DNA of 64,000 nt from Corynebacterium anserum (GCF_014262665.1 NZ_CP046883.1:1488001-1552000); one strand, 5' to 3'; shown: positions 18,833 through 28,264, counted from the stretch's first letter. Made by a program: numbers and translations. Notes: a model not told the origin generated them from the letters alone.

Positions 18833-20383
18833 ATGCCAACTTCCTTCAATTCTGAAAACCAGGCACAACCGCACAAGCAGCGCCCGGAACTTCACGTCAC
18901 TGCCGAACTCGGTGTACTCGAAGCTCCTGCGGGCGCTGTTGTTGTCGACGGGAACCTTCACGTATTCCATCAATTCCGTCCGCGCGCTCATGAAGGCTCC
19001 CGATGGGCTCACCAAGTTGCCTCCGAGGTTCCTTATGATTGGGATGTTTGCGACGATGTGCTCACCCCTACCGACGATGAGCTGGACGTGCTGGCGGGTT
19101 CCGCTGTTGCTCTGTCTGATGATCCGAATTGCCCAGAGGAATCTCGTAACTCCGTCGAGTTGTTCTTCGTGACGTCGGCAGCCAAAAATAGTGAAGATAA
19201 GAATAGCCGCGCCTTGCTCGGCAACCGCATCCCCCACGGAGAGCGTGGTGCACGGAGTTTCACCGTCCAACGCGCGCTGATTCCTGATCTCAGTGAATTA
19301 GAGGACGTATCAGACGATCCTTCGCAGGCAGACCATCGCGTGGAGCGTCTCGGCCCCATTTCCATCGACGACAGCGCCTATCCTGTCAGTGATCTTGTGA
19401 CCCCTTCCGTTGTATGGCACCGCGACAGCTGGCTGATGATCGCGTTATCTCTCGAGGGAGACACCGAGGCGCAGATCGTCAAACTTCGCTCGCAGGATCG
19501 GCAGAATTGGACTGTAAAGGGGGCACTGAAGATTTCCGATCACTCAGGCATGCCCAGTGGCCGCCCATTTGCCCCGCGCTTGATCTCCCTCAACGATGCT
19601 TCAACCGGGGAGCCACGCGACGTCCTTTTCATCACCTATCCAGGAGAAGATGGGGAATCTCACGAAGTTGTTGGTTATCTCGTGGGTCACTTACAAGACG
19701 ATCACTTCGAAGTCACCACTCCATTTACAGTCTTTGATTACGGCCACGATTACACGCGGCCACGCCTCGCTCAAGCCTCGGAGCCGCTCATTTTCGGATT
19801 AGTGGGCGCGCACCCGGATTATGAGGGACAATGGGCCAATTGTTTGTCCTCACCGCGTTTTTTAAGCCTGGTTGATGGTCATCTTTATCAAGACATCGTG
19901 GGCACCCCCCGAGCGGTCAAGGGATATTCCGACCGCGCGTTAATTTGGACCGGGCAGCTAGACACCACCTCCGGCAAGGTCTGTGTGGATGCCCTAGACA
20001 GTGATGGACATCGGCTGGTTCGCGTAAGCCACGACGCCACCTCTGTCACCCTCACCCGTGACGACAATGACACTGTCACAGCGAAACTGAAAGAATCTGA
20101 TTCCTCCACTCTCACCGTTTTCGTAGACGGCCCCGTCTGCGAAGTGTTTGCCGATGGTGGCGCTACTTCCCTCACGAGTGCCATTCCTGCCAGGGTCCCC
20201 GTGGCCGATGTCGATGTCACCGTCACCGGTGGGGCGAAGATTATTAACTCGATGGTTACGGTTGGCCAGGAGTTATTGCGCAGCCGCGCCGGCTTGGATT
20301 CCCCTGAGGAACAGGAGCGTTTCATGGCGGAGGCGCTAGTTGCGGATCGCGAAGTGGCCGAAGGGCTCATTGACGAGGAATAG
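18833..20383 (+). CDS. GH32 (beta-fructosidase)-like protein, catalytic residues apparently lost
   Basis: 516 residues from ATG 18833. The overall plan is that of glycoside hydrolase 32: a five-blade propeller start (GAVVVDGNLHVFHQFRP; family NDPNG..YHLFYQYNP), middle strands including FDYGHDYTRPRL, the linker motif SSPRFLSLVDGHLYQ (family LPRELSL.DG.L.Q), and a C-terminal sandwich with VFVDGPVCEVFADGG (family D.SSVEVFVNDG). The three acidic sites are replaced: the nucleophile in NDPNG reads EAPAG (30-34), RDP reads VTP (189-191), and EC reads inside RPFAPRL (244-250). Activity on sucrose or fructans is therefore doubtful; sugar binding or another role is possible. It directly follows glgA. 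Family by motif is fairly sure, loss of activity is inferred. Confidence 0.75.
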   Translation: MPTSFNSENQAQPHKQRPELHVTAELGVLEAPAGAVVVDGNLHVFHQFRPRAHEGSRWAHQVASEVPYDWDVCDDVLTPTDDELDVLAGSAVALSDDPNCPEESRNSVELFFVTSAAKNSEDKNSRALLGNRIPHGERGARSFTVQRALIPDLSELEDVSDDPSQADHRVERLGPISIDDSAYPVSDLVTPSVVWHRDSWLMIALSLEGDTEAQIVKLRSQDRQNWTVKGALKISDHSGMPSGRPFAPRLISLNDASTGEPRDVLFITYPGEDGESHEVVGYLVGHLQDDHFEVTTPFTVFDYGHDYTRPRLAQASEPLIFGLVGAHPDYEGQWANCLSSPRFLSLVDGHLYQDIVGTPRAVKGYSDRALIWTGQLDTTSGKVCVDALDSDGHRLVRVSHDATSVTLTRDDNDTVTAKLKESDSSTLTVFVDGPVCEVFADGGATSLTSAIPARVPVADVDVTVTGGAKIINSMVTVGQELLRSRAGLDSPEEQERFMAEALVADREVAEGLIDEE

Positions 20384-20467
20384 CCATCCCTCTCGGAGTT
20401 CCCGTAGTCCGTGTGGCGGATGCACCGCGCGGCACGGTGGATGCGCTTCACAAGCTAAGCCACGCGT

Positions 20468-21340
20468 TTAGCTAATGCGCTTGAGACGGGTGATTGCAGC
20501 TCGCGCGGTCACCTGCATGGTGTGTGGTAGATCCGCAATGCGTTCTTGCAATACGTCCGGATGGATGTGTCGTGCAGAGGGACTCATCCCAATCTGGGCA
20601 GCGATGGATGCCTGATCGAGACTCATTGTGAACTCTACGATCTCCGAATCTCCAACTGGTTCAAGGTGACCAGATGCTTGTGCAATCATGCGATCCACCT
20701 TGCCCTTCTCCACGTCGATAATCCCCAAGGGCTCGCGCAGCTCGGAAAGGTGGCCAGCGTCCGCAGTGAGGACTACCACTTCTCCTTCAGGCTTGAGAAT
20801 GCGAGCGAATTCGGCAGCGTTACGGGGTGCGAAGACAACCATGATGGTGTCCACGCTGGCGTCGCGTAAAGGAAGACGGGACCATGCATCAGCAACGACA
20901 GCTCCCACCCGAGGGTGAGCATTCGCCAGCCGTTTCGCTGCGGCGGTAGATACGTCAAGCCCGACGCCTCGGGAATTGTGAATGGTATCTAAAGCATGGG
21001 AGAGGTAGTACCCCGTACCAGCGCCTACCTCAACGATGCCAGGGTGAGCCTCATCTGCCACGCCAGCATCATCCAGCACTGCCTCTACGTGGGAGGTTAC
21101 GGCCTCGACGAAAGGCGCGAAATGGCCACCGGACAGAAAAGTCTCGCGAGCCTCGATCATGGAAGCATCATCACCGGAATAGCGCAGACCAGTGCCTCCG
21201 GCAAGAGTCACATAGCCCTGGCGGGCTACGTCGTAGCTGTGGCCAGAGGCAGAGACCAGCGTACGCCACTGCTCATCGCCAGCGGAGAGGTCAGTCCCAT
21301 CCACAGGATCTGCGAGCAGATCAATCACGTCAGAAAGCAA
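20468..21340 (-). CDS. RlmA-like rRNA guanine N1-methyltransferase homologue, no zinc-finger cysteines
   Basis: 290 residues. N-terminal features match the RlmA/TlrB family (family CP.C...L.......C..GH.FD.AR.GYV.LL): here SASGHSYDVARQGYVTL at about 30-46 is kept. The SAM site is VEVGAGTGYYLSHAL, with GLDVS as the acidic strand and MVVFAPRNAAEFARILKP as the motif near the catalytic cleft. RlmA proteins methylate G745 or G748 in 23S rRNA, and the family uses a Cys4 zinc finger to recognise RNA. This protein has no cysteine at all. Target therefore uncertain. It lies convergent to the GH32-like gene. Confidence 0.8.
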   Translation of the reverse strand: MLSDVIDLLADPVDGTDLSAGDEQWRTLVSASGHSYDVARQGYVTLAGGTGLRYSGDDASMIEARETFLSGGHFAPFVEAVTSHVEAVLDDAGVADEAHPGIVEVGAGTGYYLSHALDTIHNSRGVGLDVSTAAAKRLANAHPRVGAVVADAWSRLPLRDASVDTIMVVFAPRNAAEFARILKPEGEVVVLTADAGHLSELREPLGIIDVEKGKVDRMIAQASGHLEPVGDSEIVEFTMSLDQASIAAQIGMSPSARHIHPDVLQERIADLPHTMQVTARAAITRLKRIS

Positions 21341-21414
21341 CGTACACGCTCCTTAAGCGAGATATTGTCAAGACAAGAAACCAGTGTATGCGAATAACCG
21401 CGTCGCTACGGAAT

Positions 21415-21483
21415 TAGCTCACGGATTTAGCTGCCACATAGGAAGCAAAGAAGCACAGCGCTCCTAACCACAAGCCCGCCACA
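21415..21483 (-). CDS. Possible 22-residue membrane peptide
   Basis: A GTG-initiated 22-codon frame in the 167-bp gap between the aminopeptidase and methyltransferase genes. It encodes one hydrophobic segment (LWLGALCFFASYVAA) and ends with the polar KSVS. The composition suggests a single-helix peptide or the remains of one. There is no good ribosome site and chance cannot be excluded. Confidence 0.25.
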
Positions 21484-21507
21484 CAAGGTACTTATTCACA
21501 GTTGGCG

Positions 21508-22965
21508 CTAATTGGAGAGCCACTGCACCAGAGTGCGCGCCCCAAAACCGGTGCCCACTGGTGTGACCTCGTCATACGTCGATTCGGCGCGTCCCGGACC
21601 GGCAATGTCCAAGTGGATAAACGGGGTGTTGCGTGTGAAACGGCGCAAGAACATCGCCGCGGTGGTGGCTCCCGGCCCCTTCGGGGCTTGGCGAACATCA
21701 GCGACCTTAGAGTCAACCTCGTCCTCCAAATACTCAGGCATGGGCATTGGCCACCATCGTTCTCCAACAGCGGCTCCCCGGCGACTCACTTTAACCGCCC
21801 GCGACCATGTTGGAGCAAACACAGCTCCGGTCCGCAGGCCGAGAGCCACCTTCGCCGCGCCCGTGAGGGTGGCAATACTGACCACGGTCGAGGGCTTGAA
21901 CTTCTTGCAACCATAGCTGATGGCATCTGCCAGCAACATACGTCCTTCTGCATCCGTATTAGACACCTCAGTAGTGATCCCGCCGTAGTGTTCAACCACA
22001 TCTCCCGGCCGGTATGAGTTACCGTCCACCATGTTCTCGGCAGTCGGTATCAGCGCCACGATTTTCCTGTGTACCTGCTTCTGAGCAAGCAATCGGAAAG
22101 CTGCGATCACCGAAGCTCCGCCAGTCATGTCGGTTCGCATAGTGTCCATTCCAGCGGCTGGTTTGATACTCACGCCGCCCGTATCAAATGTCACGCCTTT
22201 CCCTACAAGCAACACGGTGCTACGTCGGCGCCTTTGACCGACACTTTCCGGATCCCACACCATATGAATCAACGCTGGCGGATGGGCAGAGCCTTGTCCA
22301 ACAGCGAGAATCCCACCGAAGCCCTTGTCCTCTAGCCATGCAGTATCGCGGATTTTCACCTTCACACCCGCAATATCCTTGGCGACAGCCTTTGCCTGTT
22401 CAGCCAACCATTCCGGGGTCTTTACGTTGGAAGGCATATTGGCTAAATCACGACTCAGGCACGTGGCGGCCCCTAGAGCACTCCCTTCCTTAACCGCGGC
22501 AGCCATGATTTTCCTGTTCAATTCACTGGCCGCCACAATGTGTACATTGCGCACCCTTGCCGGACGTTTCTTATTGGTGGTTACAAAACTATGACCGCCC
22601 ACAGTCAGCCCGATAGCCAAATCTCGCAAATTCCGGGCAGTTGTGGTCATAGGTAGAGCTATCTGAACGAGATGCCGCTTCGCCTTCACCGGATGTCCCG
22701 CTATGACAGTATTCAGACGACGGATCAACGCCGCCCCAGCTTCTCTCCAGCCCCCATCCTGGAAGTCCTCGCTGTCGTTGAGATCAATAAGCTGCCGTGG
22801 CGTATCCAAGACACCGAGCTCCCACACACCGTCGGAATTCAATTCGACGCCTGTAGCTCCCGGCACGATGGTGACGTCGATCACCTCGTTTCCTTCGACG
22901 CGAGAGGAAGTATCTCCATATGTCACTTCAACGACGGGCTGGGGAATACTTGGGGTTGGTGTCAC
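21508..22965 (-). CDS. pepA: Leucyl aminopeptidase, family M17
   Basis: 485 residues. The C-terminal catalytic domain has all M17 motifs: VGKGVTFDTGGVSIKP with the metal/catalytic Lys and Asp, MRTDMTGGASV, and the signature NTDAEGRMLLADAI; PTAENMVDG and TLTGAAKVALG follow the family. It is a two-metal enzyme that removes N-terminal residues from peptides in the cytoplasm. The N-terminal 170 residues are the usual less-conserved domain. Start GTG 22965 has GAGGAG 7 bases upstream and overlaps the stop of the preceding gene (GTGA), implying translational coupling. The family is certain; the symbol is by family, since corynebacteria may carry more than one M17 enzyme. Confidence 0.93.
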   Translation of the reverse strand: MTPTPSIPQPVVEVTYGDTSSRVEGNEVIDVTIVPGATGVELNSDGVWELGVLDTPRQLIDLNDSEDFQDGGWREAGAALIRRLNTVIAGHPVKAKRHLVQIALPMTTTARNLRDLAIGLTVGGHSFVTTNKKRPARVRNVHIVAASELNRKIMAAAVKEGSALGAATCLSRDLANMPSNVKTPEWLAEQAKAVAKDIAGVKVKIRDTAWLEDKGFGGILAVGQGSAHPPALIHMVWDPESVGQRRRRSTVLLVGKGVTFDTGGVSIKPAAGMDTMRTDMTGGASVIAAFRLLAQKQVHRKIVALIPTAENMVDGNSYRPGDVVEHYGGITTEVSNTDAEGRMLLADAISYGCKKFKPSTVVSIATLTGAAKVALGLRTGAVFAPTWSRAVKVSRRGAAVGERWWPMPMPEYLEDEVDSKVADVRQAPKGPGATTAAMFLRRFTRNTPFIHLDIAGPGRAESTYDEVTPVGTGFGARTLVQWLSN

Positions 22966-23342
22966 TGTCGGTCTCCTCGTGCTTCGTTACGGGATTGTTC
23001 ACTACGGGGCACTATGGGGCGGGTTACTGCCCCAACAGTTTTCGCCGGGCGTGCTCCTTGCTCTACCAGCTTCTGCTCATAGTCTTCCAGTTTGGCAGCA
23101 ATTCGGCTGATATATTGGTCAACCTCATGTTGGTTATAGCCGCGAAGAGACTGAGTAAACCTCACGTTTTCCACTGAACCAGAGGAAATCTCGCCATCTT
23201 CCAACTGTGCGCGATGCTGTTCGGCGTAGGGATCAGTGCGGATCGAAGGTAGATCTTCACCTCTGCCAAAGACCTTGGCAAGCAAGTATGTCAGCAACGC
23301 TCCTACAAGAAGCGCCCCAACAAGAGACATGATCCAATACAT
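22962..23342 (-). CDS. DivIVA-domain membrane protein
   Basis: 126 residues. One N-terminal transmembrane helix (IMSLVGALLVGALLTYLLA) precedes a cytoplasmic part with the DivIVA-type motif NVRFTQSLRGYNQHEVDQYI and a short coiled coil (AAKLEDYEQKLVE). The motif F...LRGY....VD.F is how DivIVA/Wag31 and related proteins begin, so a link to polar growth or septation is likely but inferred. ATG 23342 is used here; ATG 23330 is four codons later. It lies 11 bp after the LOG gene and overlaps pepA by the GTGA junction, so the three form an operon. Confidence 0.8.
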   Translation of the reverse strand: MYWIMSLVGALLVGALLTYLLAKVFGRGEDLPSIRTDPYAEQHRAQLEDGEISSGSVENVRFTQSLRGYNQHEVDQYISRIAAKLEDYEQKLVEQGARPAKTVGAVTRPIVPRSEQSRNEARGDRQ

Positions 23343-23353
23343 ACTGCTCTAAT

Positions 23354-24226
23354 CTACTCGCATTCCATCCGCCCAATTTCTTCATCCAATTTCTCTGCCT
23401 CTGCCCATAGTTCGTCACGGCGTTGACGTAAATGATCAATCCGATGCTTGTGAGCATGCACGCAAATATCCACAACTTCCTGTGGATCATCGGTCACGAA
23501 GAAAAGTTCTGGATCTTCAGGGCTGATCATGCCTTCGTCTACCAGGCGGGTGCGAATCCAGTCCACCAGCCCACCCCAAAATTCCGAACCCACGAGGATA
23601 ATCGGGAATTTCTGGATCTTCTCAGTCTGCACCATCACCAACGCCTCAAATAATTCGTCCAAAGTGCCGAAGCCACCGGGCAGGCACACAAAAGCTTGGG
23701 AGTACTTGAGGAACATGGTTTTTCTAACAAAGAAGTAACGGAAATTCAGCCCCACATCGACCCAGTGATTGAGGCATTGTTCCCTTGGTAACTCGATCCC
23801 CAGCCCAATAGACATCCCACCGGCCTCATGAGTTCCCCTGTTCGGCGCTTCCATAAGACCTGGACCACCACCTGTGATAGTGGCGTACCCTGCCTCAGAG
23901 ATAAGACGACCCAGTTTGCGTCCCAGTTCATAATAAGGATGATCTTCTTTGACTCTGGCTGACCCAAAGACAGTAATAGCCTTTGGTATCTTCGCTAAGG
24001 CACTAAAACCATCCACGAATTCGGACTGAATGCGCATGACGCGCCAAGGATCTGTGTGAAGCCAATCAGTATTGGACTGCTCACCGAGCAGTCGCTGATC
24101 CGTAGTGGACTTCTGTTTATCCTTCAGTTGCTTTCCACGCAACATGACAGGGCCACGCAGGCTGAAGTCACGGTGCCGCTCATTCATTTCAGACATGTCG
24201 GTATGTGCCCTTTCTGTCTTTTTCAT
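23354..24226 (-). CDS. LOG family protein (TIGR00730), nucleoside-5'-monophosphate phosphoribohydrolase
   Basis: 290 residues. The two family motifs are present: GGGPGLMEAPNRG and PGGFGTLDELFEALV. Such proteins, once annotated as lysine decarboxylases, cleave N6-modified AMP to free cytokinin-type bases. A homologue (Rv1205) lies near dapE in M. tuberculosis. The N-terminal ~65 residues before AITVFGSAR are longer than in the shorter members and belong to the type II group. The open frame starts at ATG 24226; ATG 24196 is better placed relative to GAAAGG and may be the true start. It heads the operon with the DivIVA-like and pepA genes. Confidence 0.9.
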   Translation of the reverse strand: MKKTERAHTDMSEMNERHRDFSLRGPVMLRGKQLKDKQKSTTDQRLLGEQSNTDWLHTDPWRVMRIQSEFVDGFSALAKIPKAITVFGSARVKEDHPYYELGRKLGRLISEAGYATITGGGPGLMEAPNRGTHEAGGMSIGLGIELPREQCLNHWVDVGLNFRYFFVRKTMFLKYSQAFVCLPGGFGTLDELFEALVMVQTEKIQKFPIILVGSEFWGGLVDWIRTRLVDEGMISPEDPELFFVTDDPQEVVDICVHAHKHRIDHLRQRRDELWAEAEKLDEEIGRMECE

Positions 24227-24463
24227 GCCACATAGACGCCCCTTATAGGAGTACTCCCACTGTGGTTCTTACTCTGTGGTTCTGATTACGGGCGCGCCGG
24301 TTCTCATTAACTCACCGTGCAGTGGTCACCTTTGTCGCTGCGATTCCGATTCGCACAACGTTACTCATTATGGCCCAAACCTTCTTCAGGAACCACAGCA
24401 GTGAATAAACGTTGAACCATTCGTAGTGAGTAAAAATTGAGAGGGCGGGAGGACTGACGGGGA

Positions 24464-25660
24464 CTAGTGAGTCAGGTAATCCAATAATTGTTCGGACACA
24501 GTCTTGATCTGATCGATCGGACAGCGCTCATTCTTAGTGTGAGCCAATCCGGGATCACCAGATCCAAAATTCACCGCAGGAATGTTCAATTGGCTAAAGC
24601 AAGCAACATCCGTCCATCCAAACTTTGGCCCCACATTTCCACCAGTGGCCTTAACGAGCGCAGCCGCCGCAGGGCGGTCGAGACCAGGTAAAGCACCAGC
24701 GGCGGTGTCGTCGATCTCCAACGTGAAACCCTCCGCAGGATTGTCTGGAGTGCCGACACCCAACACTTGGAAGGTGTGATCGAGAGCCGCCTCCACGCTA
24801 CGGTTTGGTGCGAAGCGGAAGTTTACAAAAGCCCAGGCCTCATCGGGGATAGTGTTTGTCGCCACACCGGATTCAGCGACAACAAAATTCAGCCCTTCCC
24901 GGTACACCAAACCGTCAATGTTTACGCAACGCGGTTCGTAGTCCGCCACCCGAACCATCACACGCGAGAGCTTATGAAGGGCATTGTCTCCTAACCAAGC
25001 ACGCGCAGAGTGAGCTCTCTGCCCATGGGCGATGACTTTGATTCGCAATGTACCCTGGCAACCTGCCTCAATTTGTGCATTGGAAGGCTCCCCTAGTAAG
25101 GCCAAAGATCCCTCCAGAAGGTCCGGGTCGGACTTCACCAATTTATGCAGACCGTTGTAGCGCGTAGCAATCTCCTCACATTCGTAGAGAACCAGGGTGA
25201 GGTCTCGGGTTAATGCGTCGGAATTTGCCAACGTTGCAAACGCATGGATATAGCACGCAGCCCCAGACTTCATGTCCACGCTTCCTAGGCCAAAGAGAGT
25301 TTCCTCCCCTGTCCGCTCATCCACGCCGATGCGGGACGGGAGATTCTCAGCAGGAGGAACCGTATCGATGTGGCCACAGAGAATCACGCGATCGCCCAAT
25401 CCTCGGTTGGTACGTGCAACGAGGGTATTGCCCCGTCGGGTCACCTCCACACCCTCTAGCTCTCGCAGTGCAGGCTCCAGGGCATCGGCAATGACTTTCT
25501 CTTGCTGAGACTCGGAGTAAATGTCCACCAAAGATGCAGTCAAAGCGACTGGGTCAGAAGTTAGATCTAGCCGAGTAGATCCGGTGAAGTGGCCGTAAGA
25601 CTCAATATTTGGGTTGTTGACAGGAGTTTCTTGGTACTGGTTCACAGCGTTATCAGTCAT
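24464..25660 (-). CDS. dapE: Succinyl-diaminopimelate desuccinylase
   Basis: 398 residues, M20 metallopeptidase family. The metal ligands are visible: CGHIDTVP (His97, Asp99), LGSVDMKSG (Asp129), the catalytic/metal Glu pair in ECEEIA near 163, and GSGDPGLAHTKNE near the end. It releases succinate from N-succinyl-LL-diaminopimelate, the last step before epimerisation in the succinylase branch of lysine and peptidoglycan synthesis. The N-terminal ~30 residues are an extension compared with many DapE proteins; an internal start cannot be excluded. It diverges from the amino-acid permease with 96 bp between starts, and dapD and dapC lie close by. Confidence 0.95.
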   Translation of the reverse strand: MTDNAVNQYQETPVNNPNIESYGHFTGSTRLDLTSDPVALTASLVDIYSESQQEKVIADALEPALRELEGVEVTRRGNTLVARTNRGLGDRVILCGHIDTVPPAENLPSRIGVDERTGEETLFGLGSVDMKSGAACYIHAFATLANSDALTRDLTLVLYECEEIATRYNGLHKLVKSDPDLLEGSLALLGEPSNAQIEAGCQGTLRIKVIAHGQRAHSARAWLGDNALHKLSRVMVRVADYEPRCVNIDGLVYREGLNFVVAESGVATNTIPDEAWAFVNFRFAPNRSVEAALDHTFQVLGVGTPDNPAEGFTLEIDDTAAGALPGLDRPAAAALVKATGGNVGPKFGWTDVACFSQLNIPAVNFGSGDPGLAHTKNERCPIDQIKTVSEQLLDYLTH

Positions 25661-25756
25661 CTCGGTTCCACTACTCAGGGCGGGGGTGCGCCCACGTACA
25701 AATTAGGGTGTGCGATCGGTTCCATCAAGGAAAGTACTTGTGCGACAATTCATATC

Positions 25757-27148
25757 ATGACAACACCAACCGCCGAGACAGACGCGCAGCTTGGGCACGG
25801 TCTGAAAACTCGACACCTCACAATGATGGGCCTGGGCTCCGCTATTGGCGCCGGACTCTTCCTTGGCACGGGCGTAGGCATCCAAGCAGCCGGCCCTGCA
25901 GTTCTCCTCTCTTATATCGTCGCCGGAATCCTCGTCATCTTCGTCATGCGCATGCTCGGTGAAATGGCGGCGGCGCGTCCGGCTTCCGGAACTTTCGCCA
26001 CCTATGGTCGCCAAGCCTTCGGTGACTGGGCAGGCTTCTCTCTTGGCTGGCTCTATTGGTTCATGCTCATCATGGTGATGGGCGCAGAAATCACTGGTGC
26101 TGGCGCGATTATGGGCTCATGGTTCGGCGTGGATGGTTGGATTCCTGGCCTCGTGGCCGTGGTGATCTTCACCATCGTCAATCTCTCTGCTGTCCGCGGA
26201 TTCGGTGAGTTCGAATACTGGTTCGCTTTTATCAAGGTCGCCGTCATCATCATTTTCTTGTTAATTGGTTTCGGTCTACTTTTCGGGATTTTCCCCAACT
26301 ATGACTCCCCAGGTCTGTCTCACTTCTCAAATTTCATGCCCAATGGCATTTCGGGTCTTGCAGTAGGGCTGCTGGCAGTCGCCTTCGCATTCGGCGGTAT
26401 CGAAATTGTCACCATTGCCGCTGCAGAATCCGAGAAGCCTTCGGAATCCATCGCATCCGCTGTCAAGGCGGTTATTTGGCGTATTTCCCTGTTCTACTTG
26501 GGGTCTGTGTTCTTAATCTCCGCACTATTGCCTTATGAATCCTTGGGTGATGCCGAATCCGCTGCAGAATCTCCATTCACCCGCGTTCTCGCTCTCGCGA
26601 ACATTCCTGGCGTGGTGACTTTCATGGAAGTCATCATCGTCATTGCTTTACTATCGGCTTTCAATGCACAAATCTACGCCACGTCCCGCCTCGTGTTCTC
26701 CTTCTCCAAACAGGGTTACGCACCCAAATTCTTCACGACGCTGAATTCTCACAAGGTGCCGATCCTTGCGGTGATTTCCTCTCTTCTCTTCGCGTTCATA
26801 TCTGTTGCTCTGCAGATCTGGGGACCGCCAAATCTCATCAACATCTTGTTCAATGCGGTGGGCGGTTCGCTGCTGGTGATTTGGGCGATGATCACCCTGT
26901 CCTCGATCCGGCTACGTCCTCTCTACGAGCGCGAAGGTGTTCTGAAAATTCGCATGTGGGGGTACCCTGCCCTACCGTGGTTCACCTTCGTCATGGTCTG
27001 TGCGCTGGGCGTGCTGATGCTTTTCGACGAAGGCGCTCGAATGCAGGTCATCACCGTTGCTATTGTCTTCGCTGCCCTGTCTGTACTTGGCTTTGCCGTC
27101 GGTAAGGGGCGTAAGGAGCCTGTTTACGACGACACTTTGCACCGTTAA
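25757..27148 (+). CDS. Amino-acid permease, AAT family (APC superfamily)
   Basis: 463 residues from ATG 25757; the open frame runs further upstream across dapE but only this start gives the family's N-terminus (GLKTRHLTMMGLGSAIGAGLF). Twelve hydrophobic helices are apparent. TM1 carries the unwound substrate motif GSAIGAGLF, and the conserved AFAFGGIEIVTIAAAESE lies in TM6-7. AAT permeases import aromatic, proline, or other neutral amino acids by proton symport. Substrate not determinable here. The position between dapE and dapD is shared with C. glutamicum. A T-run terminator follows at 27211. Confidence 0.92.
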   Translation: MTTPTAETDAQLGHGLKTRHLTMMGLGSAIGAGLFLGTGVGIQAAGPAVLLSYIVAGILVIFVMRMLGEMAAARPASGTFATYGRQAFGDWAGFSLGWLYWFMLIMVMGAEITGAGAIMGSWFGVDGWIPGLVAVVIFTIVNLSAVRGFGEFEYWFAFIKVAVIIIFLLIGFGLLFGIFPNYDSPGLSHFSNFMPNGISGLAVGLLAVAFAFGGIEIVTIAAAESEKPSESIASAVKAVIWRISLFYLGSVFLISALLPYESLGDAESAAESPFTRVLALANIPGVVTFMEVIIVIALLSAFNAQIYATSRLVFSFSKQGYAPKFFTTLNSHKVPILAVISSLLFAFISVALQIWGPPNLINILFNAVGGSLLVIWAMITLSSIRLRPLYEREGVLKIRMWGYPALPWFTFVMVCALGVLMLFDEGARMQVITVAIVFAALSVLGFAVGKGRKEPVYDDTLHR

Positions 27149-27210
27149 ACCTATACAGACCGCTACGTTCCCCATCGCCGCCTGCGCTGCACGCTAGCTG
27201 AGTGATGTTT

Positions 27211-27251
27211 TCTCCGAGAGGTGGACTTTCTCCCCCCCTCGGAGATTTTTT
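27211..27251 (+). terminator. Rho-independent terminator after the permease gene
   Basis: Arms tctccgag (27211-27218) and ctcggaga (27238-27245) flank a 19-base loop and are followed by six T. It also lies just upstream of the dapD promoter. Confidence 0.75.
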
Positions 27252-27266
27252 GTGCTGGTCTTTCGG

Positions 27267-27272
27267 TAGAAT
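27267..27272 (+). promoter_or_regulatory. -10 element of dapD (leaderless promoter)
   Basis: TAGAAT lies 8 bp before the dapD ATG, so transcription should begin at or within two bases of the start codon. No ribosome site is present and the -35 region is weak. Confidence 0.55.
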
Positions 27273-27280
27273 CGCCGACT

Positions 27281-28264
27281 ATGACTGCTGCTATTGGTAA
27301 TGGATTTGCAACGTTAACCGCGGACGGAACCGTCCTCGACGTCTGGTTCAATGACTTCAACCTCGTAGATTCCGCTCCTTCCGAAACCGGCACCATGACT
27401 GTGGATGCCGCTGACTTGGGGCAAGAAGCTATTGACATCGTTGGCGAAGACGATGTCCGTGGTGTTACCCGGGTAGCGGTCCGCACCGTGATTTCTTCCT
27501 TAGACGATGCACCAGCCGACGCCTACGACGCCTACCTACGCCTACACCTCATCTCAGGCCGCAAGCTCCAGCCACACGGCTGTAATCTCGACGGCGTATT
27601 CGGCATCCTCACCAACGTTGTGTGGACCAACCACGGCCCTTGCCAGGTTGAAGGGTTCGAAAATACCCGCGCTCGCCTTCAAGCCCAGCGCGGCCCAGTG
27701 ACTGTGTACTCCATCGATAAGTTCCCGCGCATGGTGGACTACGTTATTCCTACCGGGGTGCGTATTGGCGATGCCGACCGTGTCCGTCTCGGCGCGCATC
27801 TAGCCGAAGGAACGACGGTCATGCACGAGGGCTTCGTCAACTTCAACGCCGGCACCTTGGGCTCCTCGATGGTAGAGGGGCGAATTTCAGGTGGCGTGGT
27901 CGTGGGAGATGGCTCTGACGTCGGTGGTGGAGCATCGATCATGGGCACCCTCTCCGGAGGCGGCAAGCAGGTTATTTCCATCGGAGAAAAGTGCTTGTTG
28001 GGCGCTAATTCCGGCGTGGGAATTTCTCTCGGTGACAACGTGACCGTTGAAGCTGGTCTCTACATCACTTTTGGTACGAAGGTCACTGTCAAGGGCGCTG
28101 TTGCCGATGCCCTCGGTCAGGAAGATGGAGCCGTTGTCAAGGCAGCGGAGCTGTCCGGGGCCTCCAACATTCTGTTCCGTCGTCACTCAATCTCCGGCTC
28201 CGTCGAAGCAGTTCCTGCCAGCGGTGAGGGCGTAGAGCTCAACGAGGCGCTACACAAGAATTAA
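27281..28264 (+). CDS. dapD: 2,3,4,5-tetrahydropyridine-2,6-dicarboxylate N-succinyltransferase
   Basis: 327 residues from ATG 27281; codons further upstream belong to the terminator region. The N-terminal domain is followed by a left-handed beta-helix made of hexapeptide repeats ([19 protein letters not shown], later [17 protein letters not shown]). This is the actinobacterial group II DapD, longer than the E. coli type. It moves a succinyl group from succinyl-CoA to tetrahydrodipicolinate in lysine/DAP synthesis; succinyl-CoA is the product of OdhA. Convergent with dapC, with a hairpin between them. Confidence 0.96.
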   Translation: MTAAIGNGFATLTADGTVLDVWFNDFNLVDSAPSETGTMTVDAADLGQEAIDIVGEDDVRGVTRVAVRTVISSLDDAPADAYDAYLRLHLISGRKLQPHGCNLDGVFGILTNVVWTNHGPCQVEGFENTRARLQAQRGPVTVYSIDKFPRMVDYVIPTGVRIGDADRVRLGAHLAEGTTVMHEGFVNFNAGTLGSSMVEGRISGGVVVGDGSDVGGGASIMGTLSGGGKQVISIGEKCLLGANSGVGISLGDNVTVEAGLYITFGTKVTVKGAVADALGQEDGAVVKAAELSGASNILFRRHSISGSVEAVPASGEGVELNEALHKN

